Below are positions 1-7,672 of a stretch of DNA of 64,000 nt, piece by piece. This DNA comes from Promethearchaeota archaeon (lineage in GTDB: Archaea > Asgardarchaeota > Lokiarchaeia > Sigyniarchaeales > SOKP01). A model generated the notes under the pieces. That model saw only the letters and a program-made list of their open reading frames with translations, had not been told where the DNA came from and made no database searches. Numbering within the stretch: position 1 is the stretch's first letter; the number at the start of each line of letters is the position of its first letter. The stretch lies in assembly GCA_016839585.1 (NCBI GenBank), contig JAEOTZ010000021.1, forward strand, positions 1 to 64,000, written 5' to 3'. Made by a program: the position numbers and the translations under genes.

Positions 1-248
1 ATTAAATCATCTACAGATTGATGAATATGAGTAAAACGATTGATAATTTCACCAGTTAAATGTGAAGTCGCTGTCAACACATCTTTATATTCCTCTTTTT
101 GAGCTAGTTCATAAATTTTCATAACTGTATTAATTGAAGGTTGGATAATTGGATGATTCCAAAATTCTTTGATTTTTTCTCCAAACATATATAAATTTAC
201 TGGTCTTTTTATGCTTTCCAAATATTCTTCTGGTGTTTTTAATGGCAC
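1..248 (-). CDS. 4-hydroxybutyryl-CoA dehydratase / HpaB-family flavoprotein, N-terminal fragment
   Basis: Only the first 82 codons are in the window; the gene runs off the left edge. The frame opens with GTG at 248, preceded by an in-frame TGA at 260-258 and a GGTG Shine-Dalgarno-like run about 10 nt upstream. The peptide reads TPEEYLESIKRPVNLYMFGE, then HPIIQPSIN, YELAQ and INRFTHIHQS. This is the conserved N-terminus of 4-hydroxybutyryl-CoA dehydratase (vinylacetyl-CoA delta-isomerase), the FAD and 4Fe-4S radical dehydratase of aminobutyrate fermentation and of archaeal 4-hydroxybutyrate carbon cycles. The cluster ligands lie outside the window, so a related 4-hydroxyphenylacetate hydroxylase-family enzyme cannot be excluded. 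Confidence 0.75.
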   Translation of the reverse strand, partial: MPLKTPEEYLESIKRPVNLYMFGEKIKEFWNHPIIQPSINTVMKIYELAQKEEYKDVLTATSHLTGEIINRFTHIHQSVDDL

Positions 249-415
249 TTTTCTTATTCACCAATTTAAAAATATGTGTCTTAATTTAATTTAAGCAGTT
301 AATATTAATTAAAAGTAATCTTAATAAATTTAAGGTTAAAATCAGAAAATACAAAGATTAATTAAGAAGAAATTTAAAACTGTTAATTTTTTCGGGAATC
401 AAGAGTTAAAATCGA

Positions 416-1366
416 TTATTTTTCTTGACCAGATTCTTTATCAATGAATTCGTTAACATCTGGATTTTTTCTCAATACATTTGATTTTTGTTCAATAACA
501 CTTATTCTTTTTTCTAAAATTGTCATTGATTCAATGATATTGTCAATTTTTTTATTAATATTTTTCATTTCATTTTGGATTTCTCCTAATTGATTGAGGG
601 TAAATTTCATCAATTCAGGTTCTTTTACGGGTTCAATTAACCATTTAAATATATTAGTTATTAACAACTGATTATCTAGTTGATTCAAACCAATATTAGA
701 ATCGTTTGTAAATATATCTATATCTCCCAGTGCGATTACTCTACCTTGACCATATTCAGTATATGCTCCTACAATTTTTTCTTCCTCTTCTTCCTCTCTA
801 ATCCATTTTTCATTAGAACTATTATATTTCTCTGACCACACATTTTTTTTATTTGTTAATAATAAAGGTTTAGCATCCCTACTCAAGAATAGGGAACAAG
901 TTCCTCCAATTATAACTTCTCTTAACCCATTTCCTATCTGTTTATTATTAAATCTTTGAATTTGTACTATACTTGTACTATTGTGGTTCACACTATTTAG
1001 TTCTTTTATTAAATTTTTCTGGAAATATATTCCAAAATGCGTTCCTGATATATCATTAAGATTTGTTTTCTGTAAATAATCTGCTCCATATTCACTTAAA
1101 ATTAGCAAGTTACCACCAATTCGGACAAAATCAACAATAGCTTTAATCTCAATATTCGAAAAATAATCATCTATAGGATTTCCTATAATTAAGATATCTA
1201 TATCCTGTAATAATTCCTGAGATAAGTCTCTATTCTCATTTTTCGTAATTTTAGTATTAAATCTCTGGAGAAGCTTAAAAAATTCAGAAAATTCATCCTC
1301 TTCAATATGTAACATCTCATTATGACTCAAATCAATAAGTGTAGTAGTTTTTTTCAGAAAAGGCAT
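416..1366 (-). CDS. GIFT-domain (IFT52/GldG-type) protein with C-terminal coiled coil
   Basis: A 316-aa protein. Residues 8-240 look like a GIFT domain (GldG, intraflagellar transport), a Rossmann-like fold related to class I glutamine amidotransferases without their catalytic cysteine. Visible marks are LIDLSHNE near residue 11, DILIIGNP near 56, EIKAIVDFVRIGGNLLILSE near 72-91 and a TNLND/FGIYF stretch near 101-115, which recall the N-terminus of eukaryotic IFT52. A GAYTEYGQGRVIALGDIDIF segment near 200 closes the domain. Residues 250-300 are a charged heptad-type coiled coil. No signal peptide or membrane segment is visible. It is divergent from purA. Function unknown; a scaffold or ligand-binding role is inferred. 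Confidence 0.6.
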   Translation of the reverse strand: MPFLKKTTTLIDLSHNEMLHIEEDEFSEFFKLLQRFNTKITKNENRDLSQELLQDIDILIIGNPIDDYFSNIEIKAIVDFVRIGGNLLILSEYGADYLQKTNLNDISGTHFGIYFQKNLIKELNSVNHNSTSIVQIQRFNNKQIGNGLREVIIGGTCSLFLSRDAKPLLLTNKKNVWSEKYNSSNEKWIREEEEEEKIVGAYTEYGQGRVIALGDIDIFTNDSNIGLNQLDNQLLITNIFKWLIEPVKEPELMKFTLNQLGEIQNEMKNINKKIDNIIESMTILEKRISVIEQKSNVLRKNPDVNEFIDKESGQEK

Positions 1367-1577
1367 TTTTGATAATAATTTTATTAAAATAAGTCTAAAA
1401 TCTTAAAGAAAATTCTTATATAAAAATTATTACATATAAAGCTACTAACTAAAAACTTTTTAAATCTTAATGAATAATGATTTTTGGAACACACAACTGA
1501 TTTAACAAGTCTTTAGGAGACTTGGAATTTATAATTTAGAATATCAAATCTTGAAGCAAATTGCTGGAATGAATGTT

Positions 1578-2888
1578 ATGAGTGATATTAATAATACAAT
1601 TGCTTTAATTGGACTTTCTTGGGGGGATGAAGGGAAGGGCAAGATGACGGATTATTTTGCACAGAAAGCAGATATCGTTGTAAGATATAATGGAGGAAGC
1701 AACGCAGGACATACAATTAATGCTAATGGTATTAAGTATAAATTTAAATTAATACCATCAGGAGCTCCATTAGAAAAGGAGGTCATCATTGCTAATGGAT
1801 GCGTCATTGATCCTAAAATATTACTTGAAGAAATTGAAAATTTAAAAAACTTAAACAAAAAAGTTAATCTCAAGTTAAGTTCCACTGCCCATGTAATCTT
1901 TCCTTTCCATAAAACATTGGACGGACTTGAAGAAACTTCTAAAGGTGAATATAGAGCGGGAACCACTAAAAAAGGAATCGGTCCAACATATTCAGATAAA
2001 GTTGCACGTTGGGGAATTAGGGTTTTTGATTTAATTCATCCAGATGTATTAAAACCAAAATTAGAAAGACTATTTAAAATAAGGAAAGAGTTAATTAGAG
2101 TTTATGATCCTAATTGGGATGCTGATTTCGAATCAATATATAATGAATATAAATCTTATGGAGAACAATTAAAATCTTATGTTATCGATACAGCATATTA
2201 TTTGAACAAAGCTATTGATTCTGGAAAAAAAGTCGTGTTTGAGGCTGCACAGGGGAACTTGTTAGGTATAGACCATGGGATGTATCCTTTTGGAACTAGT
2301 TCTAATGCTAATGCTTTAGGTATAAGTGCGGGGACAGGAATTCCCCCTAAAAAAATTAAAAATATGATTGGAATCATCAAAGCCTATACTTCTAGAGTTG
2401 GAGAGGGTAAATTTCCAACTGAATTAACTAATAGAACAGCTGAAAAAATACGAGAACAAGGTCATGAATATGGTACGGTTACCGGACGACCTAGAAGGGT
2501 TGGATGGATTGATCTTTTCAATATAAAATATGGAATAATGATAAACGGAATTGACAAGATTATTATAACACTTTTAGATGCCTTACAAGGTGTGAATCCC
2601 GTTAAAATATGCACTACCTATGAATTAGAAGGCAAAAATCTAGAAAGTTGGCCAATTCAACATGAAATTATTGAAAAATGTGTCCCAATCTATAAAGAAT
2701 TCAAAGGTTGGGATGAAAGAACAAGAGAAGAATGGTCAGAAATAGCGCGAGAGGGATATGATGCCTTACCAGACAATTTAAAAATTTATATTGAAGCAAT
2801 TCAAGAGGAATTGAAAACAGATGCTGCAATGATCTCTATTGGTCCAGATAGAGATGAAACTATAGTTTTAGATAATGTATTGTTTTAA
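1578..2888 (+). CDS. purA: adenylosuccinate synthetase
   Basis: It catalyses GTP-dependent condensation of IMP and aspartate to adenylosuccinate, the first committed step to AMP. The hallmark GLSWGDEGKGK phosphate-binding loop lies at the N-terminus, followed by RYNGGSNAGHTI, the HGMYPFGTSSNA block and the C-terminal TGRPRRVGWIDL block. Length, about 436 aa, fits the family. The frame is open from a TTG at 1551, and ATG 1569 is also possible; I chose ATG 1578 because it leaves the usual short tail before the catalytic loop and has GGA about 9 nt upstream. The stop overlaps the 3' end of the convergent acetyltransferase by 4 nt. No other purine genes are nearby. Confidence 0.95.
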   Translation: MSDINNTIALIGLSWGDEGKGKMTDYFAQKADIVVRYNGGSNAGHTINANGIKYKFKLIPSGAPLEKEVIIANGCVIDPKILLEEIENLKNLNKKVNLKLSSTAHVIFPFHKTLDGLEETSKGEYRAGTTKKGIGPTYSDKVARWGIRVFDLIHPDVLKPKLERLFKIRKELIRVYDPNWDADFESIYNEYKSYGEQLKSYVIDTAYYLNKAIDSGKKVVFEAAQGNLLGIDHGMYPFGTSSNANALGISAGTGIPPKKIKNMIGIIKAYTSRVGEGKFPTELTNRTAEKIREQGHEYGTVTGRPRRVGWIDLFNIKYGIMINGIDKIIITLLDALQGVNPVKICTTYELEGKNLESWPIQHEIIEKCVPIYKEFKGWDERTREEWSEIAREGYDALPDNLKIYIEAIQEELKTDAAMISIGPDRDETIVLDNVLF

Positions 2889-3385
2889 CTATTTCTTTTT
2901 TTCTTTAAAATCTTTTCCAATTCAATTTCATCTCGTATTTCTATATCATTTAATCCTCTTAATGCAATCTCTGGTTTTAATTTTCTTGATTCTTTTATAG
3001 CATCAGTATAAATTGTTTTTATTCTAAAACCTTTCATTTGGTAGAACCGTAATGCATCTGTGTTATCATTCGTTGTAATAACCCATAAACGTTTACACCC
3101 TTTTGAAGTCGCAAAATTTTCAAGTTCTTCCAATAGAGCTGTTCCAATTCCTAAATTTTCCTTTAAGCTGTTTAAAGTAATAATTTCACATTCATCCTTA
3201 GAGATACTAAATGTTATTAATCCTACCTTTTCACTTTCTTGTATAGCCACATATCCAGGTAACTTATCAATATAATGTACTTTTCCTCGAGTTACAACAT
3301 TGATTGAAGCCCATTCACTAATTATTAATCTTTTTAACCACTCTTTATCATTATCATCCAAGGAACGTATTTTAATATCTCCCAT
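2885..3385 (-). CDS. GNAT-family N-acetyltransferase
   Basis: A 166-aa protein with the GNAT fold. The acetyl-CoA pyrophosphate-binding motif is SLKENLGIGTALLEELE near residues 73-89, after a beta strand ECEIITL. The later LWVITTNDNTDALRFYQMKGF is the classical motif B region with the NxxAxxFYxxxGF signature. The substrate cannot be told from sequence; the family acetylates amines of small molecules, antibiotics or proteins. About 30 C-terminal residues are highly charged (EIRDEIELEKILKKKRNS). It converges on purA with a 4-nt overlap. Confidence 0.88.
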   Translation of the reverse strand: MGDIKIRSLDDNDKEWLKRLIISEWASINVVTRGKVHYIDKLPGYVAIQESEKVGLITFSISKDECEIITLNSLKENLGIGTALLEELENFATSKGCKRLWVITTNDNTDALRFYQMKGFRIKTIYTDAIKESRKLKPEIALRGLNDIEIRDEIELEKILKKKRNS

Positions 3386-3449
3386 CTTCTTTCATATAAT
3401 GAATTCTTAATAAAATATCATAGGTAATTATGGATAATAAATCATAATA

Positions 3450-4010
3450 TCATTTAAGGCAAATTAATCCAAATCTATATAAAAATTTGATTGGAGGCCA
3501 TTCTAAATTAAAATTTAATAAACTTACAGATTTATTTACATCAATCCCTACAGCTTCCATTGAATACCTTATTTTATTAGGATAGCAACATGGTTTACCA
3601 CTGTCGTAAGTACAACCTACACTTTTTTCATTATAACATAATCGGCAAAAACCATCCCATAAAATAAGTTTATCCTCATATTTTTCAGGATAATCCATAA
3701 TAAATCGTAAAATTTCCTCCTCTAAATCATCCCGCAATAAATTTTTCATATAAAGAGCATTTCTTATACTTTTTTCGCTCTTTTTTGGATGTTTAACTTG
3801 AATTTCCTTCACATATTTCTCTAAATCAAATTTCACATATATAAGGAAGAATCTCTGGAATTTGGAAATCTTCTTTTCTAAATAAGGGGCTTCAGGAGGA
3901 CATGCCCATGAATGTGCGTAGCTAGGACATTTAAAATTAGAGTTGACACAATATGAACGCACTTTTGTATCAAAAATTATATCTCTAAATTTTGTTTCTA
4001 TAAAGGGCAA
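3450..4010 (-). CDS. DUF2284 cysteine-rich metal-binding protein
   Basis: A 186-aa protein matching the DUF2284 pattern. The N-terminal cluster has C21, C28 and C37 in the context CPSYAHSWACPPEAPYL; the C-terminal cluster reads GFCRLCYNEKSVGC, then GKPCCYP, followed by the diagnostic SMEAVGIDV. The family is common in anaerobic archaea and bacteria and is thought to bind an iron-sulfur cluster or zinc. Its biochemical role is unknown. It is divergent from the phosphate-uptake pair, with which no functional link is evident. Confidence 0.85.
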   Translation of the reverse strand: MPFIETKFRDIIFDTKVRSYCVNSNFKCPSYAHSWACPPEAPYLEKKISKFQRFFLIYVKFDLEKYVKEIQVKHPKKSEKSIRNALYMKNLLRDDLEEEILRFIMDYPEKYEDKLILWDGFCRLCYNEKSVGCTYDSGKPCCYPNKIRYSMEAVGIDVNKSVSLLNFNLEWPPIKFLYRFGLICLK

Positions 4011-4130
4011 GGTTTAATCTCAAATTAGTGTATGAGTACTTATAACATATTTAAAAGGTTTAATTATAATGAGTTTACTTAGAACATACCAGTTATGAAA
4101 TCTATTGTGTAATTCATAATTTTTAAAAAC

Positions 4131-4140
4131 CTTTTATATA
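4131..4140 (+). promoter_or_regulatory. candidate TATA box for the phosphate-uptake pair
   Basis: The run CTTTTATATA, preceded by A-rich DNA that could serve as a BRE, lies about 62 nt upstream of the DUF47 start. This would place transcription initiation near 4165 and give a short leader. Because the region is very AT-rich, the assignment rests on position and motif only. Confidence 0.3.
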
Positions 4141-4201
4141 ATTAAATCTTAATGGTTAGTATTATATACTTATAGCGAAAAAAAAATAATTAATTCTTGA
4201 T

Positions 4202-4858
4202 GTGAAAAGGATGAAATTTATAAAAGATAAAAGAAGTGAATTACTAAATACCTCAAAAGATTTTTACAGAGAAGTCTTGAAAGGTTCGGACTTACTTCAT
4301 GGTTGTATTAATGATCTTATTGATGGAAAACTAAATAAGAACAAATTAGAAGAAGTAATACAATGTGAACATAAAGCGGATCAAGCAAAAGAAAAATATA
4401 TTAATATCCTTTATAAGGGTAAGCGATCTCTTCCATTTTTAGTTGAAGATCGTTATAGATTGATTAAGTATCTTGATATTGTCTCAGATAACTCAGAAGA
4501 TCTTGCTCATGGTTTGATAGTGTATCCCTTTAAACTATTTGATGATATAAAAGCGGATATGAAAATAATTAACGATTTATATCAAGAATCAATTGAATCT
4601 TTAGTGGAAATGGTAAACTTAATGGAGATGGATTTTAAAACTGCTTATCAGAAAAGTTTCCATATTGAAACTCTAAAAAGAAGTGCTCGTGAAGCAAAAT
4701 ACAAAATTTTAGGGGTGCTGTATCAAAAACCAAAAGAAAAATCTCTAAGAGTATATCTAACATCAAAAATATGCATAAAGGTATATGATATGATTGTAAG
4801 AGCTGAGGAAATTAGTGATTATCTAAGAAGTTTGATTGTAAAATATCCTAGCAAATAA
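4202..4858 (+). CDS. DUF47/PhoU-like phosphate transport accessory protein
   Basis: A 218-aa all-helical protein of the DUF47 family (TIGR00153-type), distantly related to PhoU. Charged helices include FYREVLKGSDLLHGCINDLI, IQCEHKADQAKEKY and the conserved DRYRLIKYLDIVSDNSEDLA. DUF47 genes are almost always paired with Pit phosphate permeases and are thought to regulate them; here the permease starts 21 nt downstream. The frame opens with GTG at 4202; ATG 4211 is the alternative. Soluble, with no membrane segment. Confidence 0.9.
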   Translation: MKRMKFIKDKRSELLNTSKDFYREVLKGSDLLHGCINDLIDGKLNKNKLEEVIQCEHKADQAKEKYINILYKGKRSLPFLVEDRYRLIKYLDIVSDNSEDLAHGLIVYPFKLFDDIKADMKIINDLYQESIESLVEMVNLMEMDFKTAYQKSFHIETLKRSAREAKYKILGVLYQKPKEKSLRVYLTSKICIKVYDMIVRAEEISDYLRSLIVKYPSK

Positions 4859-4868
4859 TATAATTAAA

Positions 4869-4875
4869 GGGGGAT
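4869..4875 (+). promoter_or_regulatory. ribosome binding site of the Pit permease
   Basis: A strong purine run, GGGGGAT, ends 4 nt before the ATG at 4880. It fixes the permease start and shows the permease is translated independently of the upstream DUF47 gene. Confidence 0.6.
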
Positions 4876-4879
4876 CCAA

Positions 4880-5836
4880 ATGGCTTTGTTAGGTATTCTA
4901 GTAGTTTTTTTAGTCATAGTAATTATAATTGCATTTGGAATAGGTGGGAATGACGAGACTTTTGCTGGAATATATGGTTCAAGAATTCTAAACATGAAAC
5001 AAATTATGATCTTGGCTACAATATTCGCAATAACAGGAGCTCTTTTACTGGGTGAAGCTGTAAGTAAAACTGTGGGTAAAGGCATTTTGGTTAATCTTGA
5101 TGATGCTATCGTCATAACAATTTTAATTTCTACTGCTATTTGGTTGATTTTATCATCTGCTTTGCGCTTACCGATATCTACTACCCACGCAACAATTGGA
5201 GCTGTTATAGGGCTTGGAATTGCTCTTAATGAAAAGCTTGACTGGATGAAAATTATCGAGTTAAGTATATGGTGGGTATTATCTCCGATTATAGGCTTTG
5301 TTGTTTCATTTATAGTTTTTAAGCTTATGCGTGCTTATAAAATTAAACATTTGAATGGATTTCAGAGTCTAGAAAAAACCGAAAAAAGTTTCACATATAT
5401 AGTTCTAATAATTATCTGTATTACCGCATTCTCAAGAGCAGGAAATGATTGTTCAAATGCGGTAGGTATTGTAGTTGGTATAGGAGATATAAAAGTTAAT
5501 CTTCTTCTTTTGATAACAGGTTTGAGTTTAGCGGGAGGATTGTTAGTTTTGGGACGAGGTGTTATTAAAAATGTCGGAAGAATAACAGAGTTATATCCAA
5601 GTACTGCTTTTGCTTCACAAATTCCTACAGCTGGGATATTATTTCTAGGTACCACACTAGGAATTCCTTTATCGGGCTCTCATATGTTAGTAGCGTCTCT
5701 AGTTGGATTATCTAAGGCAAGTCATACTCCTGCTAAGAAAGGATTATGGAAAATAGTATTGATATGGTTAGTAACCTTTCCAGCAGCGGCAATACTTTCT
5801 ATAATTATATATTTACCAGTGAATTCATTCTTCTAA
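4880..5836 (+). CDS. Pit-family inorganic phosphate transporter
   Basis: A 318-aa polytopic protein of the PiT family (PF01384), which imports phosphate or metal-phosphate with a proton or sodium gradient. The two inverted family repeats are visible: GIGGNDETFAGIYGSR near residues 23-38 and AGNDCSNAVGIVVGIGD in the second half. Each is followed by a helix-turn signature, LPISTTHATIGAVIGLG and IPLSGSHMLVASLVGLS. About ten hydrophobic helices are apparent. The length is that of compact archaeal members. It forms an operon with the DUF47 gene. Confidence 0.92.
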   Translation: MALLGILVVFLVIVIIIAFGIGGNDETFAGIYGSRILNMKQIMILATIFAITGALLLGEAVSKTVGKGILVNLDDAIVITILISTAIWLILSSALRLPISTTHATIGAVIGLGIALNEKLDWMKIIELSIWWVLSPIIGFVVSFIVFKLMRAYKIKHLNGFQSLEKTEKSFTYIVLIIICITAFSRAGNDCSNAVGIVVGIGDIKVNLLLLITGLSLAGGLLVLGRGVIKNVGRITELYPSTAFASQIPTAGILFLGTTLGIPLSGSHMLVASLVGLSKASHTPAKKGLWKIVLIWLVTFPAAAILSIIIYLPVNSFF

Positions 5837-5922
5837 TTTTAATCTCTTACTTTTTATTTGATTTAAATCCAAGTTTTTCTTTTTCTTTGCATAATTTGTA
5901 AAACCTTCTTAATTCTAATTAT

Positions 5923-6846
5923 TTAACTTGAATACTTGAAAATTATTAAATTTGCTAAAAGTATTAACCCTCCTCCCACAATAGTAAAAATTGATAAATT
6001 TTTTAAAAAAATAGCAGTATTTATTGTTGCCATAACTGGTTCAAAATAACTCAAAATAACGATGCTACCTCCCGTATCATTTTTTAAACCTACATTGTAT
6101 AATGTAAATGCTAATGCTGTCGGAAAAAATCCAAGAATTAAGCTAAAAATTATGTCTATTAATGACAATCTCAGCAATTCAGATCCTCCTATCGGTAGAA
6201 ACATAAGTATAAGAAAAATCGTAGACCACCATGAAAGAAATGTATCAAAATTACCTTCGGATTTAAGATTGTGTTGATATTGAATCCTTTTATTATATAT
6301 TTTCTTTTTAGAAAATACTAAAATTGTTAACGCTAATCCTGAAAAAACTCCAACTAAGATTCCTGGAGTAATTAAGTCACCATTCCAAAATTCCATTATG
6401 ATAGCTACTCCTAGGATTGCTAAAGAGAAGCTTATTAAATTCACCTTTGAAACTTTCTCTTCTTTCGTAATAATTAACAGTAATAGGAGATATATCCCGC
6501 TTGTATATAATAAGAAAGCAGCAATTGAATAACCAGAAATCGTAATACTTATAAAATATAAGAGGATCACTATAGGATTAATTATCCCAATAATGATTAA
6601 AAATTTCCAGTGGAATTTAAAAGACTCCTTCAAGAATTCTTTTGAAAAAGATTTTTGAATTACCATAAATAAAGTTAAAAATAGAGTACCAAAAATTCCT
6701 CGTAATAAGGCAATAGTATAAACTGAATAACCCGATAAAAATGTTACTAATAGCCCCACATTCCCCATACAAATACCTGATATAAACATACTTATTTTTG
6801 AGACAAGTGGGTTAGTATTTGTTTTCTTAGATTTTATTGAAACCAT
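5923..6846 (-). CDS. EamA/DMT-superfamily transporter
   Basis: A 307-aa protein with ten predicted hydrophobic helices in two EamA repeats, the drug/metabolite transporter architecture. The second repeat ends with LSYFEPVMATINTAIFLKNLS, the typical EamA segment in which a Pro precedes the ninth helix. Such carriers export amino acids, nucleobases or drugs, or exchange metabolites; the substrate cannot be inferred. It converges on the Pit gene across a T-rich gap of about 86 nt. A second, only distantly similar EamA gene lies at 32.7 kb. Confidence 0.85.
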   Translation of the reverse strand: MVSIKSKKTNTNPLVSKISMFISGICMGNVGLLVTFLSGYSVYTIALLRGIFGTLFLTLFMVIQKSFSKEFLKESFKFHWKFLIIIGIINPIVILLYFISITISGYSIAAFLLYTSGIYLLLLLIITKEEKVSKVNLISFSLAILGVAIIMEFWNGDLITPGILVGVFSGLALTILVFSKKKIYNKRIQYQHNLKSEGNFDTFLSWWSTIFLILMFLPIGGSELLRLSLIDIIFSLILGFFPTALAFTLYNVGLKNDTGGSIVILSYFEPVMATINTAIFLKNLSIFTIVGGGLILLANLIIFKYSS

Positions 6847-6948
6847 TTGTTCTAAAAGTCTTATTATATAATATTTTAAATATTTATAAAAAAAAGGAAA
6901 TTGTTATTAAAGTTTATATTTGAAGTTAATCAATGTATATTCACAATA

Positions 6949-7497
6949 ATGGTGTCAGATAAAATTGAAATTATAGATTTTTCTGGAGAGAAATTTTCTC
7001 TCATTTCCATACCCTGTTCAGTTAGTTTGCCAATTATTTGTTTGTTAGTAATTTTGAATGGTATTTTTATGGTTGCTTTCCCTATTTATTCTTTTACAAT
7101 TGTTTTAAGCTTAATTTTAATTATTTTATTTGTATTGTATTTTCTAAGTTGGGTAAAAAATCCTGCTAAATTAAGAAAGTTTGCTATTTCAGAAGAGATT
7201 ATTGAAATTGTATTACCTCATGTTTCTCGATTTCATAAATCTTGGTCTCAATTTAATAAAATTGAAGTACGGTTAAAATATTTTGATATTAAGCCGTATA
7301 GAGCATATGAATTACATTTTATACGAAGTAATTCTGAAGATTGTTTTAATATCAGTTTATTTGATTTCCATAAAGAAAAAATAAAAGAAATTTTGGCACT
7401 TTTAAAGGAGTTTTCTCGGAGGAAGAATAAAACTTTTAGCGCAGTAAAGGAAAGAATGATTTCTGGAATTGTTGAGGTTGAAGATTTGAATATTTAA
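6949..7497 (+). CDS. two-helix membrane protein with PH-like (bPH2-type) cytoplasmic domain
   Basis: From ATG 6949 the protein has 182 aa; the frame extends to a TTG at 6901 that has GGAAA immediately before it, so the start is uncertain. Two adjacent hydrophobic helices (about residues 22-70) form a hairpin. The following soluble part has alternating beta strands ending in a helix (KEKIKEILALLKEF), resembling bacterial PH domains of the bPH2 type. No known partner is adjacent. The PH assignment is by pattern only; function unknown. Confidence 0.5.
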   Translation: MVSDKIEIIDFSGEKFSLISIPCSVSLPIICLLVILNGIFMVAFPIYSFTIVLSLILIILFVLYFLSWVKNPAKLRKFAISEEIIEIVLPHVSRFHKSWSQFNKIEVRLKYFDIKPYRAYELHFIRSNSEDCFNISLFDFHKEKIKEILALLKEFSRRKNKTFSAVKERMISGIVEVEDLNI

Positions 7498-7672
7498 AAT
7501 AATAAGCGTAATTTTGAATTCGAGTTAACTATTTTTTTATTACTTCTTATAAACATGTTAAGATTTTTAATAATAAGAAAGAGAATATTTATTCATATCA
7601 ATCATAATTTAATATATCATAACTAATAGCTAAAAATAGTTATAAAAATATTTTCTGAGAAATTGATGGTGG

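Noticed and set aside
1652-1966. Minus-strand reading frame inside purA
   Set aside because: It is the antisense of a well-conserved gene, with no Shine-Dalgarno and no family features.
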